From positions 62,001-126,000 of the forward strand of contig NZ_JAHKRT010000008.1 in assembly GCF_018863195.1 (NCBI RefSeq): a DNA stretch of 64,000 bases, in the 5' to 3' direction. The notes beneath the pieces were generated by a model, which searched no databases, had not been told where the DNA came from, and saw only the letters and a program-made list of their open reading frames with translations. Both the position numbers and the translations under genes were made by a program. The first letter of the stretch is position 1. The number at the start of each line of letters is the position of its first letter. This DNA is from Sphingomonas quercus. GTDB lineage: Bacteria > Pseudomonadota > Alphaproteobacteria > Sphingomonadales > Sphingomonadaceae. Below are positions 1 through 8,478 of this stretch, one piece after another.

Positions 1-455
1 CCGGCAGCAAGGTCGAGATCGCCATCGAGCCGGTCAACACCGAGTCCATCAACAATCCCTGGGCGCAAAAGCGACTGCGCGAGGAAGTCGGCGATCCGCG
101 CATCATGTCGGGCCTCGACATCACCAACATGGTCGCGCCGAATATCGCCTTCCGCATGACCGAGATGACCAACCTGACCTTCGACCTGCTCGAAGATCAG
201 ATTCGCTACGTGCATGCCAAGGACTTCGTCTGGAATGGCATGCTCGCCGGTCTCGACTGGGCGCTGCAAGGCACCGGCAATATGGATTACGAGCAGTTCC
301 TCGCTCGTGTCAGCCGGCTGAAGCAGAAGGAAGTCTACATGCTCGTGGAGTTCCTCACCAACGATGCCGACTATGTCATGGCCCAGCGCAATATCCGCGC
401 CATCGGCAAGAAGGTCGGCGTGAAGATCCACGGTACCCAGGGAGCGGCGGCATGA
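1..455 (+). CDS. Sugar phosphate isomerase/epimerase, TIM barrel (5' end outside window)
   Basis: The reading frame is already open at base 3, so the N-terminus lies outside the window; 150 codons are visible. The sequence resembles the xylose-isomerase-like TIM barrel family, which isomerises or epimerises small sugars using a bound divalent metal. Visible metal-site signatures are I-E-P-V-N near the left edge, Y-V-H-A-K-D in the middle, and M-L-V-E-F-L near the end. The stop codon overlaps the next gene by 4 nt (ATGA). With the following secreted protein and SMP-30 lactonase it looks like a sugar or sugar-acid catabolic operon. The exact substrate cannot be read from the fragment. Confidence 0.75.
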   Translation, partial: GSKVEIAIEPVNTESINNPWAQKRLREEVGDPRIMSGLDITNMVAPNIAFRMTEMTNLTFDLLEDQIRYVHAKDFVWNGMLAGLDWALQGTGNMDYEQFLARVSRLKQKEVYMLVEFLTNDADYVMAQRNIRAIGKKVGVKIHGTQGAAA

Positions 456-949
456 AGATACGGACGATGATGCTGGCCGCCGGCCTGATGCTGTCGCCGT
501 CTCTGGCGATGGCCGCGCCGGACTTCAACGGCAGCTGGGTACGCGATCGGACCGCCTCCGACCCGTCTTTCTATCCGCTCTACTGGCTGGCACGCAGCAC
601 GCAGACGGCGGGCGGCAATCAGGAGCTGGTCGTTCAGATCCAGCAGACCGGCGGCACGCTGCAGGTCACCAATCCGCAGCGTCCGCAGCGGACCTACACG
701 CTCGACGGCAAGCCGCACAGCGTGTCGACCGACACCGGCGTGCAGAAGGCCAACGTCACCGCCAGCCTCGGCGCCGATGCGCTGACCATTGCCACTGTCG
801 GGCCTTATGGCGGCATGCCCGGCAATGTCTCGACGACCACCACCGAGACCTGGCGCCTGTCGCCGGACGGCAAGGTGCTGACCGTCTCGACGGTCCGCGC
901 CTCCCCGGCCAAGCAGGAAACGCTCAAGGAAGTCTATAACCGCCGCTAA
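452..949 (+). CDS. Secreted hypothetical protein, lipocalin-like
   Basis: A 165-residue protein with a clear Sec signal peptide (residues 1 to about 21, cut around A-M-A-A) followed by F-N-G-S-W, a pattern common at the first strand of small exported beta-barrel or lipocalin-like proteins. The rest is rich in T, Q and V with alternating hydrophobic residues, and there are no obvious catalytic motifs. The start overlaps the upstream isomerase stop as ATGA, so it is translationally coupled to it and is 13 nt ahead of the lactonase gene. I do not recognise a specific family; a periplasmic role with the sugar cluster is inference. Confidence 0.65.
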   Translation: MKIRTMMLAAGLMLSPSLAMAAPDFNGSWVRDRTASDPSFYPLYWLARSTQTAGGNQELVVQIQQTGGTLQVTNPQRPQRTYTLDGKPHSVSTDTGVQKANVTASLGADALTIATVGPYGGMPGNVSTTTTETWRLSPDGKVLTVSTVRASPAKQETLKEVYNRR

Positions 950-962
950 CGGGAGTGCTGGT

Positions 963-2063
963 GTGACTCGTTCTCTTGGATCCGTGTCGCGCGCGCTGCT
1001 CGCGGCGTCGGTCGCGATGCTGGCGCTCGCCGCCTGCTCGGACAAATCGGCAGCAGACAATGCCGCCGCTGAAAACTCCGCCGCCAACCAGTCGGCGGTG
1101 GCTGCCACCGGGGGCGCCGTCGCCCCTGCCGAGGGCGCGTCCATCCAGCGTCTCGATCCCGCGCTCGACGCGATCATTTCGCCCGGCGCGGTGATCGAGA
1201 AGCTCGCCGGCGGTTTCGAGTTCGTCGAGGGGCCGCTGTGGCACAATAATGAGCTGTGGTTTGCCGACCTCACCGGCAACAAGCTCTATGCCGTGAATGA
1301 TGAGGGCAAGCTGCGGACCGTGCTCGACAAGTCCGGCGGCCTCGATACGTTTCCGGCCGGTGCCTACCAGGGCTCGAACGGCATGGCTGTCGACAAGGAC
1401 GGGCAGGTGCTGATGGGCCAGCATGGCCTGCGCCGCATTGCCCGGATCGGGCCGGACATGAAGCTCACCACCGTCGTCGATCGCAACGCCGACGGCGATC
1501 ATATCAACAGCCCCAACGACATGGTCTTCGCACCCGACGGGGCCTTGTGGTTTACCGATCCGCCGATGGGCCTGCTCAAGCAGGATCAGGATCCGGCCAA
1601 GGAAGCCAAGTACAACGCCGTCTATCGCTTCAAGGACGGCAAGGCGGTGGCGATGATCAAGGACCTCAGCCGTCCCAACGGGATCGCCTTTTCGCCCGAC
1701 GGCAAGAAGCTCTACATCTCCAATTCCGCGCCGGAGATGTTCGTCAATGTCTATGACGTCGGCGCCGACGGCACCCTGTCCAAGCCCAAGCGCTTCATCA
1801 GCTATCCGGGTCCGCTGCCGGATGACGTGCCCGATGGGCTGCGCGTCGATTCCCAGGGCAATGTCTGGACGACGGGCCCGGGCGGCATCCGCATCATCTC
1901 CGCTGCGGGCAAGGTGCTCGGCCAGATCAAGACGCCGGACAAGGCCCAGGCCAACCTCGCCTTTGGCGGGCCGGACGGGAAGAGCGTTTACATCACCGCG
2001 TCGAACAATGTGTATCGGCTGAAGGTGGCGGTGCCGGGCGAGAAGCCGCTCTACGGCAATTGA
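963..2063 (+). CDS. SMP-30/gluconolactonase family lipoprotein
   Basis: This 366-residue protein starts at GTG and has a lipoprotein signal peptide ending L-A-A-C (Cys25), so the mature protein should be membrane-anchored. An Ala-rich linker leads into a six-bladed SMP-30/gluconolactonase propeller. Visible signatures are E-G-P-L-W (metal-binding Glu blade), N-S-P-N-D-M, W-F-T-D-P, R-P-N-G-I-A-F-S-P-D-G and D-V-P-D-G. The family hydrolyses sugar lactones with a divalent metal. It is third in a same-strand run after the isomerase. A second homologue lies at 42626-43639, also beginning its domain with R-L-D-P-A-L-D-A. The substrate is not determined by sequence. Confidence 0.85.
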   Translation: MTRSLGSVSRALLAASVAMLALAACSDKSAADNAAAENSAANQSAVAATGGAVAPAEGASIQRLDPALDAIISPGAVIEKLAGGFEFVEGPLWHNNELWFADLTGNKLYAVNDEGKLRTVLDKSGGLDTFPAGAYQGSNGMAVDKDGQVLMGQHGLRRIARIGPDMKLTTVVDRNADGDHINSPNDMVFAPDGALWFTDPPMGLLKQDQDPAKEAKYNAVYRFKDGKAVAMIKDLSRPNGIAFSPDGKKLYISNSAPEMFVNVYDVGADGTLSKPKRFISYPGPLPDDVPDGLRVDSQGNVWTTGPGGIRIISAAGKVLGQIKTPDKAQANLAFGGPDGKSVYITASNNVYRLKVAVPGEKPLYGN

Positions 2064-2088
2064 TCACGGCAACCCGGACGAAGGAATG

Positions 2089-2120
2089 GGCCGCTCTCCC
2101 CGGAGGGCGGCCATTTTTTT
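2089..2120 (+). terminator. Intrinsic terminator between convergent lactonase and LacI genes
   Basis: Eleven-base arms 2089-2099 and 2102-2112 pair with one G-T wobble and are followed by A and seven T residues on the plus strand (2114-2120). It ends the isomerase-lactonase transcript 26 nt after the lactonase stop. Confidence 0.85.
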
Positions 2121-2126
2121 CGTCGG

Positions 2127-3209
2127 TCAGCCGCGCGGCATGCCGGTCGTCGCCCGGATGATCAGCGAGGTCGGCAGCACGATATCGACCTCCGCGGTGT
2201 TGCCGCGCAGTTTGTCGACGAGCAGCAGGATGGCGCGATAGCCCAGTTCCTCGGTCGGCACCTTGATGGTGGTGAGCGCCGGCTCGTACAGGCTGGCGAT
2301 GCGCTGATCGTCGAAGCCGATCACCGAGATGTCTCTCCCTACCTGCAACCCGACGCGGCTCATCGCGCGGATGGCGCCGATCGCGATCTCGTCATTGCCG
2401 GCGAACACGCCGGTCGGCAGCGGATTGCAGGTGAGCAGCGTCTCCATCGCCCGCTCGCCCCACGCCACGGCATAGTCGCCGGACAGATAGGGGAAGGCGG
2501 TCGGGTCCAGCCCGGCCTGCAGCATCGTCTCGTTGAAGCCCTCGCGGCGATGTTGCGCGATGACCTGCTTTTCGGGGCCGCCGATATGGGCGACGAGGCG
2601 GTGGCCCAGCGCCAGCAGATGGTTGGTTGCATCCATCGCGCCCTTGTGGTGATCGACGCGCACGGCGGGCGCATGCAGGCCCTTGATCTCTTCCAGCGCC
2701 GCTACCACCGGCGGCATCCGCTTCGTGCGCACCTTGAGCGCAGTCGGATCGGAGCTCGTCACCAGGATGACGCCATCGCCGCGGCGGCTGGCGACCTGGT
2801 CGACGAACAATTGCTCGCGCGCCACGTCGCGCTCGGTGTGGCCCATCACGACCGCGTAACCGGTCTCGCGCGCGCCGCGCTCGACGCCGCGGAACACGTC
2901 GAGGAAGAACGGGCTCAGCGTCGGCACGACCACATAGAGCAGCCGCGTCTCCTGGCGCCGCAGATCGCGCGCGATGAGATTGGGCTGGTAGCCGAGCCGC
3001 TCGACCGTCTCCAGCACGCGCACCCGCGTCTCGGCGCGCAGCATTTCGGGATGCGCCAGCGCGCGGGAGATCGTGGATGGGGATACGCCCAGTTGTGCCG
3101 CGACCTCCTTGATGGTCACCGATCGCGCGAGCTTGCGATGTTCCCTTGTCTCGTCTTCCACGTGCCGGATCGCTGCCGCTGGCCGTTTATCCAGAGTGAG
3201 CTTCGGCAT
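2127..3209 (-). CDS. LacI-family transcriptional regulator
   Basis: A 360-residue repressor. Residues about 31-85 form the LacI helix-turn-helix and hinge (V-T-I-K-E-V-A, V-S-P-S-T-I-S-R-A-L, G-Y-Q-P-N-L-I-A-R). The remainder is a periplasmic-binding-protein-like effector domain with G-V-F-A-G-N-D-E-I-A-I-G and I-G-F-D-D. The protein is longer at the N-terminus than typical LacI proteins by about 30 residues. The ATG at 3209 is chosen because GAGGA lies just upstream; an in-frame GTG at 3121-3119 would give the usual length but lacks a ribosome site. It converges on the sugar cluster and probably controls it. A candidate operator GACAA-CGA-TTGTC lies at 3497-3509. Confidence 0.9.
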   Translation of the reverse strand: MPKLTLDKRPAAAIRHVEDETREHRKLARSVTIKEVAAQLGVSPSTISRALAHPEMLRAETRVRVLETVERLGYQPNLIARDLRRQETRLLYVVVPTLSPFFLDVFRGVERGARETGYAVVMGHTERDVAREQLFVDQVASRRGDGVILVTSSDPTALKVRTKRMPPVVAALEEIKGLHAPAVRVDHHKGAMDATNHLLALGHRLVAHIGGPEKQVIAQHRREGFNETMLQAGLDPTAFPYLSGDYAVAWGERAMETLLTCNPLPTGVFAGNDEIAIGAIRAMSRVGLQVGRDISVIGFDDQRIASLYEPALTTIKVPTEELGYRAILLLVDKLRGNTAEVDIVLPTSLIIRATTGMPRG

Positions 3210-3681
3210 TTTTCCTCGCTAGCTGATCGTGGGTGAGCCGTTATCGGCTTTCGGGAGCTTCTGACTGGAATGACCTGTCCCGTATTTCGTCCGGCGGGGG
3301 AACGGGAGTCGATCACTTTCAAATCCGCTTTGAAATGCCGCTTCCCTCTTGGCGTCATTCGCGACCTTATCCCGATGCTCCGGCTGCGAGAAAGTTGTTA
3401 AACCGCAATATCTTGCGGACCAGTAAGATCATTGCAAGCCTAGATTTCGCACAACGCGACAAGGTGATCAAGGTCGATCTTCCGAGGCTATTCACTGACA
3501 ACGATTGTCGCCGCCGAATCATCGTTATTGTTACTGCGGTGTCGCGTGCGATGCTGTCGCCGCGGCGAACATCGGCGCGACAGCTGGGCCGTCGTAATGG
3601 CCTGTCGGAATGCTCTCGCAGGCGGGGACGAAAGACGGGGCTTCCGGTCTGGACAAGCGCCGCTTTGCCGGGATTGGCGTT
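3210..3681. other. Intergenic region upstream of LacI gene
   Basis: No supported gene in about 470 bases. It is less GC-rich than its flanks around 3400-3540. It contains a LacI-operator-like inverted repeat at 3497-3509. Open frames crossing it run through the tRNA and are not credible. Confidence 0.5.
3497..3509. promoter_or_regulatory. Candidate LacI-type operator
   Basis: Perfect 5-base arms GACAA and TTGTC flank CGA. Many alphaproteobacterial LacI-family sites have this TGACAA/TTGTC pattern with a CG in the centre. It lies about 290 nt upstream of the lacI-family start, so linkage to that regulator is tentative. Confidence 0.3.
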
Positions 3682-3757
3682 TGGTGAGCCTGCCGGGATT
3701 CGAACCCGGGACCTACAGATTAAAAGTCCGTTGCTCTACCGACTGAGCTACAGGCTC
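3682..3757 (-). tRNA. tRNA-Lys (anticodon TTT)
   Basis: On the minus strand the acceptor arms GAGCCTG and CAGGCTC pair across the cloverleaf, followed by discriminator A and an encoded CCA (3684-3682). The anticodon loop is CTTTTAA, giving anticodon TTT. The T-arm GGTTCGAATCC is standard. The 5' nucleotide at 3757 directly follows the folK stop codon (3760-3758) with no spacer, so the tRNA is probably matured from the folK transcript by RNase P. Confidence 0.97.
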
Positions 3758-4261
3758 TCACACGCGATGCGCCGCATTATGGGCCGGCCGGGCGCGGGTC
3801 AACCGGCTGTGAAGATGACGCACCGCGCGCGCATCCGCCGCCACCGGCCAATGCGCCGCGATCGCCAGCATCGGCACCAGTACGAAGGCGCGCCGCGCCA
3901 GTTCCGCGTGGGGGATGGAAAGGGCAGGGGAGCGCCACCGTCCGCCGCTCCACAGCAGCAGATCGATGTCGAGAACCCGGTCGCCCCAGCGCCGGCCGCG
4001 CCGCCGCCCGAAGGCGCGCTCCAGCCGTTTGACGCGCAACAGCAACCCCGGGGGCTCCAGATCGCTGGCAATGATCGCGGCGGCATTGGCGAAGCGGCGC
4101 GTGCCGGGGCCGAGCGGGGCGGTGTCGATGATCGCCGAGCAGGCGACGATGTCGACGTCGGCCGCCAGCGCGTCCAGCGCCGCCGCCAGTACGGCGCGCG
4201 GCGCCCCGTGCCGGCCGTGGCGCCGATTGCCGCCCAGACCGATGGCGTAGAGGTGCCGCAT
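3758..4261 (-). CDS. folK: 2-amino-4-hydroxy-6-hydroxymethyldihydropteridine diphosphokinase (HPPK)
   Basis: A 167-residue HPPK, the folate-pathway enzyme that pyrophosphorylates hydroxymethyldihydropterin using ATP. Family marks are the start Y-A-I-G-L-G-G-N, the L-x-R-V-K-R-L-E-R-A-F-G segment, and the signature R-V-L-D-I-D-L-L-L with its Mg-binding aspartates, followed by S-I-P-H and R-A-F-V-L-V-P. The ATG at 4261 gives the normal family length; the open frame extends further upstream but that part is antisense to the aminotransferase. It lies 8 nt downstream of the aminotransferase gene. Its TGA abuts the tRNA-Lys gene. Confidence 0.92.
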   Translation of the reverse strand: MRHLYAIGLGGNRRHGRHGAPRAVLAAALDALAADVDIVACSAIIDTAPLGPGTRRFANAAAIIASDLEPPGLLLRVKRLERAFGRRRGRRWGDRVLDIDLLLWSGGRWRSPALSIPHAELARRAFVLVPMLAIAAHWPVAADARAVRHLHSRLTRARPAHNAAHRV

Positions 4262-4269
4262 GCCGCCGT

Positions 4270-5121
4270 TCAGGCGCGCGCGGCAGCGATATAAAGTTCG
4301 CGCAGCCGGCGCGTGATCGGCCCGGGGCGGCCGTCCGCGATCACTTGCCCGTCGATCCGCGTCACCGGCAACACGAAGCTCGACGCGCTCGTTATCATCG
4401 CCTCGCGCGCGGCCAGCGCCTCGGCAATGGTAAAGGCCCGCTCCGCCACCGGGACGCCGTACTGCGCGGCCAGCGCCAGCACCGCGGCGCGGGTGCAGCC
4501 GTGCAGCAGCGCGTTGGACAGGCTGCGCGTCACCAGCGTTCCGGCCTCGTCCACGATCATCGCGTTGGAGGAGGCCCCTTCGGTGACGAAGCCGTCCTCC
4601 ACCAGCCACGCCTCCTGCGCGCCGGCGGCAGCGGCGGCCTGCTTGGCCATTACCTGCCCGAGCAGCGCGACGCTTTTGATGTCGCGCCGCGTCCAGCGGA
4701 GCTCCGGCCAGCTGATCACCGACATGCCGGCCTCGACCGCGGGATTGGCGAGGAAATCGCGCGCCTGGGTGAACATTAGCAGGGTCGGCCGCATGCCGGC
4801 TCTGGGCAGGAAATCGCGGTCGTCAGTGCCGCCGCGGGTAAGTTGCAGGTAGATCAGGCCCCGCGTGATGCTATCCCGCGCAATCAGCTCCCGCTCCACG
4901 GCCGCGATGCCGGCGGCGTCCACCGGCAGGGGAATGCCGATCGCCCCGGCCGAACGCTCCAGCCGCGCGAGATGGGCGGCAGAATCGACCAGCCGGCCGT
5001 CGAGCACCGCCGTCACCTCATAGACCCCGTCCGCGAACAGGAAGCCGCGATCGAGCACCGGCACTTTGGCCTCGGCCAGCGGCAGATACTCGCCATTCAG
5101 CCAGGCGGTCCTCTGCGTCAT
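4270..5121 (-). CDS. dat: D-amino acid (D-alanine) aminotransferase, class IV PLP fold
   Basis: A 283-residue fold-type IV PLP enzyme of the D-alanine transaminase/branched-chain aminotransferase family. The start W-L-N-G-E-Y-L-P and D-R-G-F-L-F-A-D-G-V-Y-E match D-amino acid transaminases. The Schiff-base lysine is in R-D-I-K-S-V, and E-G-A-S-S-N-A corresponds to the PLP-phosphate loop. It likely supplies D-glutamate or D-alanine for peptidoglycan or degrades D-amino acids; the 4-amino-4-deoxychorismate lyase subfamily is a possible alternative given the adjacent folK. It begins 4 nt after the thioredoxin-like gene ends and is probably co-transcribed with it. Confidence 0.85.
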   Translation of the reverse strand: MTQRTAWLNGEYLPLAEAKVPVLDRGFLFADGVYEVTAVLDGRLVDSAAHLARLERSAGAIGIPLPVDAAGIAAVERELIARDSITRGLIYLQLTRGGTDDRDFLPRAGMRPTLLMFTQARDFLANPAVEAGMSVISWPELRWTRRDIKSVALLGQVMAKQAAAAAGAQEAWLVEDGFVTEGASSNAMIVDEAGTLVTRSLSNALLHGCTRAAVLALAAQYGVPVAERAFTIAEALAAREAMITSASSFVLPVTRIDGQVIADGRPGPITRRLRELYIAAARA

Positions 5122-5125
5122 GCAT

Positions 5126-5632
5126 TCACGCCCATTGCGCCAGCCAGTCCGCCAACGCCTGCGGGGTCATCGAACGCGCGTCGGCGAGGGCGGCCGTGCG
5201 GCCCTCGTTGATGAGCTTGTCGTTGCGCGGATCGACGATCAGCAGCGAGGGCACGCCCTTGAGCCGGCCGGTAATGCCGTAATGGGCGGGAATCTGACCG
5301 TTCCTGTCGAACCGGCCGACGTCCACCGTCACCACCTCATAATGCTGCGCAACGAAGCGCCTGACTTCGGGCAATTCCATGATGCCGGCGAGCACCCGGC
5401 AGTCCGGGCACCAATTGCCGCCGAGGTCGATCAGCAGCTTCTTGTGCGTCGCCTTGGCCCGCGCCCGGGCGGCGGCGACGTCGCGGTCAGCGTTAGCGCC
5501 TTCGTGATAGGGCAGCGGCAGAGGCTGGGCGAGCTGATTGATCGTCTGGATCGACACGCGCGGCGCCGGCGCCGCGGCGAGCGGCGTCGCCAGCGAGGCG
5601 GCGAGGGCGAAAGCGAGGGCAGTCTGCTTCAT
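5126..5632 (-). CDS. Periplasmic thioredoxin-family protein
   Basis: A 168-residue exported protein: signal peptide residues 1 to about 20 ending A-A-A, then a thioredoxin fold with the redox motif W-C-P-D-C (Cys75, Cys78) and a cis-proline region V-P-S-L-L-I-V-D. The CPDC active site differs from classical CGPC thioredoxin and suggests a thiol reductase or disulfide-handling role in the periplasm. It is first in a minus-strand run with the aminotransferase and folK. The specific partner is unknown. Confidence 0.85.
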   Translation of the reverse strand: MKQTALAFALAASLATPLAAAPAPRVSIQTINQLAQPLPLPYHEGANADRDVAAARARAKATHKKLLIDLGGNWCPDCRVLAGIMELPEVRRFVAQHYEVVTVDVGRFDRNGQIPAHYGITGRLKGVPSLLIVDPRNDKLINEGRTAALADARSMTPQALADWLAQWA

Positions 5633-5727
5633 CGGGTGTATCCCGTATCCGTTTCACTGCCCATGTAGAAGCGCCTGCGCGCCGCGCGGATCAATCAAGC
5701 CTTTCCTCGCCGCCGCCAAGACGGGCT

Positions 5728-6576
5728 TCACACATCCTGGGCAAGGCGGGCGTACAATTCCGGCCGCCGATCGCGGAAGAAGCCGAAGGCGGCACGGTGG
5801 CGCTTGGCGCGGGCGATATCCAGCGTCGCGGTCAGCACCCCCGTCTCGGTGGCGCCGAACTCGGCGAGCAGGTCGCCACGCTCGTCGCAGATGAAGCTAT
5901 GGCCGTAGAAGGTCTGGTTGACCTCGGTTCCGATGCGGTTGGAGGCGACGACCGGCACGACGTTCGACACCGCATGGCCGATCATCGCCCGCCGCCACAG
6001 GCGGGAGGTATCGAGGCCGGGATCGTGCGGCTCGGTGCCGATCGCAGTCGGGTAGAGCAGAATCTCCGCGCCCATCAGCATCATCGAGCGCGCCGTCTCT
6101 GGATACCATTGGTCCCAGCACACGCCGACGCCGATCACCGTCTCGGCCGCGTTCCACACCTTGAAGCCGGTATTTCCCGGACGGAAATAGAATTTCTCCT
6201 CATAGCCGGGGCCGTCCGGGATGTGGCTCTTGCGGTAGACGCCGGCGACCTTGCCGTCAGGCCCGATCATCGCCAGCGAGTTGTAATAATGCGGCCCGTC
6301 CGCCTCGAAGAAGCTGGTCGGGATATGGACGCCCAGCTCGTCCGCCAGTTTCTGCATGGCGAGCACCGCCGGATGCGCCGCGACCGGCCGGGCGTTGGCG
6401 AACAGGCCCTCGTCCTCGACGCGGCAGAAATAGGGGCCTTCGAACAGTTCCGGCGGCAGGATCACCTGCGCGCCCTTGGCGGCGGCCTCGCGCACCAGCT
6501 CGGACACGGCGGCGATGTTCGCGCCGAGATCGTCGGTGAAGGCGAGCTGAAGGGCGGCGACGGTCACTTCGGTCAT
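5728..6576 (-). CDS. aguB: N-carbamoylputrescine amidase
   Basis: A 282-residue nitrilase-superfamily amidase that hydrolyses N-carbamoylputrescine to putrescine, CO2 and ammonia. The catalytic triad is visible: Glu43 in L-P-P-E-L-F-E-G, Lys116 in Y-R-K-S-H-I-P-D-G, and Cys153 in G-V-G-V-C-W-D-Q-W-Y-P-E. The start at 6576 is chosen because its ATG overlaps the aguA stop as ATGA; an upstream in-frame ATG at 6603 lies inside aguA. Together with aguA it forms the two-step agmatine-to-putrescine route. Confidence 0.95.
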   Translation of the reverse strand: MTEVTVAALQLAFTDDLGANIAAVSELVREAAAKGAQVILPPELFEGPYFCRVEDEGLFANARPVAAHPAVLAMQKLADELGVHIPTSFFEADGPHYYNSLAMIGPDGKVAGVYRKSHIPDGPGYEEKFYFRPGNTGFKVWNAAETVIGVGVCWDQWYPETARSMMLMGAEILLYPTAIGTEPHDPGLDTSRLWRRAMIGHAVSNVVPVVASNRIGTEVNQTFYGHSFICDERGDLLAEFGATETGVLTATLDIARAKRHRAAFGFFRDRRPELYARLAQDV

Positions 6577-7562
6577 TGGCTGGGCACCTGCTGGCTGATG
6601 CAATGGAAGCTGCCGCCGCCGGTCAGCACATGGCCGGCCTCATGGCCGGTCACCACACGGTCCGGAAACAGCGCCTGCAGCGTCTCGACCGCCGCACCAT
6701 CGTTCGGCGCGCCATAGAGCGGCAGGACGATGGCGGCATTGCCGATGTAGAAGTTCATGTAGGACGCCGGGATCGCCTTGCCATCCTCCTCGACGAGGCC
6801 GGGCGACGGCATCGCCACCACCTCGACGCCGAACGCCTCGGCCCGCGCCCGGGCATCCGCATAGACGTCGGCGTTGGGATCGTCCGGCCCGGCGGCGACC
6901 GGGATCAGCAGGCGGTTCGGCCCGACGAAGCGGGCGAGATTATCGACATGGCCGTCAGTGTGATCATTGGCCAGGCCCTCGCCCAGCCACAGCACGCGGT
7001 CGATGCCGAGATCGCGGGCGAGCCGCGCCTCGATTTCCCCGCGGGACAGGCCGGGGTTGCGATTGGGGTTGAGCAGGCATTGCTCCGTGGTGACGGCGAG
7101 ACCGGTGCCGTCGACATCGATAGCGCCGCCTTCGAGGATCCAGTCGCAGCTCGCAGCGCTCAGGCCGAGGCCGCCGGCGAGCCGCGCGCCGATCGTGTCG
7201 TCGCCGGGCAGGTCATATTTGCCGCCCCAGCCGTTGAAGCCGAAATCGCGTGCCGCCCGTGCCGCCCCGTCCGAGACGATGATCGGCCCGGTGTCGCGCA
7301 GCCAGATATCGCCAAACGGCGCCACGATCACCTGCTCAGGCGAACCGTCGCCGAGCAGCGTCCGCGCCGCGATCGCCGCCTCCTCATGGGCGGCGACGAG
7401 CACGACCTGCTCGCCTTTGCCGCCGGCCGACACCGCGCGTGCGAACGCAACGACCTCCGCCTGGGCGGGGGCGAGATCGTCCACCCACAGCTCGCCATGG
7501 CTTGGGAAGCCGATCCATACGCTGTCATGGGACGCCCATTCGGGCGGCTGGCGGAAAATCAT
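6573..7562 (-). CDS. aguA: Agmatine deiminase
   Basis: A 329-residue guanidino-group-modifying enzyme that converts agmatine to N-carbamoylputrescine. Characteristic segments are the early P-P-E-W, W-L-R-D-T-G-P-I, N-G-W-G-G-K-Y, D-W-I-L-E-G-G-A-I-D-V-D-G, D-H-T-D-G-H-V-D, and the C-terminal catalytic cysteine (Cys321) in G-G-G-S-F-H-C-I-S-Q-Q. Length is slightly below the usual 345-370. Start ATG at 7562. It overlaps aguB by 4 nt, so stoichiometric expression is likely. Confidence 0.95.
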   Translation of the reverse strand: MIFRQPPEWASHDSVWIGFPSHGELWVDDLAPAQAEVVAFARAVSAGGKGEQVVLVAAHEEAAIAARTLLGDGSPEQVIVAPFGDIWLRDTGPIIVSDGAARAARDFGFNGWGGKYDLPGDDTIGARLAGGLGLSAASCDWILEGGAIDVDGTGLAVTTEQCLLNPNRNPGLSRGEIEARLARDLGIDRVLWLGEGLANDHTDGHVDNLARFVGPNRLLIPVAAGPDDPNADVYADARARAEAFGVEVVAMPSPGLVEEDGKAIPASYMNFYIGNAAIVLPLYGAPNDGAAVETLQALFPDRVVTGHEAGHVLTGGGSFHCISQQVPSQ

Positions 7563-7616
7563 GTCGGGGCAATCTCCGGCACGGGGGGCCGCCTATATCG
7601 GCGGCATGTGACAAAT

Positions 7617-7647
7617 GAAAAGGGGCGGCCCCGCGAGGAGCCGCCCC
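7617..7647 (-). terminator. Intrinsic terminator of rpsD
   Basis: On the minus strand GGGGCGGC (7647-7640) pairs with GCCGCCCC (7629-7622) across a 10-nt loop and is followed by a T run (7621-7618). It ends rpsD and separates it from aguA. Confidence 0.85.
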
Positions 7648-7672
7648 TTCCTGAATTCCTCGGGGGAACGGA

Positions 7673-8287
7673 TCAGCGCGAGTAGAACTCGACGACCAGA
7701 TTCGGCTCCATCTTCACCGGATAGGGGACCTCGTCCAGCGTCGGCACGCGCACGAAGCTGACCTTCGACGCGCTCTCCTGCGCGACATAGTCGGGCACGT
7801 CGCGCTCGGACAGGCTCTGCGCTTCCAGCACCAGCGCCATTTCGGACGCCTTCGGGCCAAGCTCGATCACGTCGCCGATCTTCACCAGGCGGGACGCGAT
7901 GTTGCACTTCACGCCGTTGACGCGGACATGGCCGTGGCTGACGAGCTGGCGGGCGGACCAGATGGTCGGCGCGAACTTGGCGCGATAGACGATCGCGTCC
8001 AGCCGGCGCTCGAGCAGGCCGATCAGGTTCTGCGAAGTGTCGCCCTTCATGCGGGACGCCTCGACATAGGCCTTCTTGAACTGCTTCTCGGTGACGTCGC
8101 CGTAATAACCCTTCAGCTTCTGCTTGGCGCGCAGCTGGAGACCGAAGTCGGAGACCTTGCCCTTGCGGCGCTGGCCGTGCTGGCCGGGACCATATTCACG
8201 CTTGTTCACCGGGGACTTGGGGCGGCCCCAGATGTTCTCGCCCATGCGGCGATCGAGCTTGTGCTTGGCGCTATGGCGCTTCGACAT
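7673..8287 (-). CDS. rpsD: 30S ribosomal protein S4
   Basis: A 204-residue S4 beginning [10 protein letters not shown], matching the alphaproteobacterial form that lacks the four-cysteine zinc site of some orthologues. The S4 RNA-binding domain spans about residues 95-155 ([16 protein letters not shown]). It is a primary 16S rRNA binder that nucleates small-subunit assembly. It is monocistronic here, with its own promoter about 130 nt upstream and a strong terminator, unlike the alpha-operon position in Escherichia coli. The long leader could host S4 autoregulation, which is inference. Confidence 0.98.
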   Translation of the reverse strand: MSKRHSAKHKLDRRMGENIWGRPKSPVNKREYGPGQHGQRRKGKVSDFGLQLRAKQKLKGYYGDVTEKQFKKAYVEASRMKGDTSQNLIGLLERRLDAIVYRAKFAPTIWSARQLVSHGHVRVNGVKCNIASRLVKIGDVIELGPKASEMALVLEAQSLSERDVPDYVAQESASKVSFVRVPTLDEVPYPVKMEPNLVVEFYSR

Positions 8288-8412
8288 GTAACGTCCTTCA
8301 ATTGCGTTGGCCGGGCCGAGGCCCGATAATCCCGGAACCGCGCTGCTGATTTTCCATCGGAAAAGGCAGGGCCGCCGCTTCACCGGGGTGCGGGGCCAAT
8401 TGCGAAGCGGCG

Positions 8413-8441
8413 CCTATGGCGTCACGGCCGGGCGGAGTCAA
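8413..8441 (-). promoter_or_regulatory. Probable sigma70-type promoter of rpsD
   Basis: On the minus strand TTGACT (8441-8436), a 17-nt spacer and CATAGG (8418-8413). The predicted transcript carries a leader of about 120 nt. A TTTTCC-ATC-GGAAAA hairpin lies in that leader around 8350-8367. Confidence 0.55.
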
Positions 8442-8478
8442 GCTTGCGGCGTGGGCGGTCCGGCTCCTACAGGGCCGC

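Noticed and set aside
3528-3746. A 72-codon plus-strand frame covering tRNA-Lys.
   Set aside because: It runs antisense through the tRNA and lacks a ribosome site or similarity.
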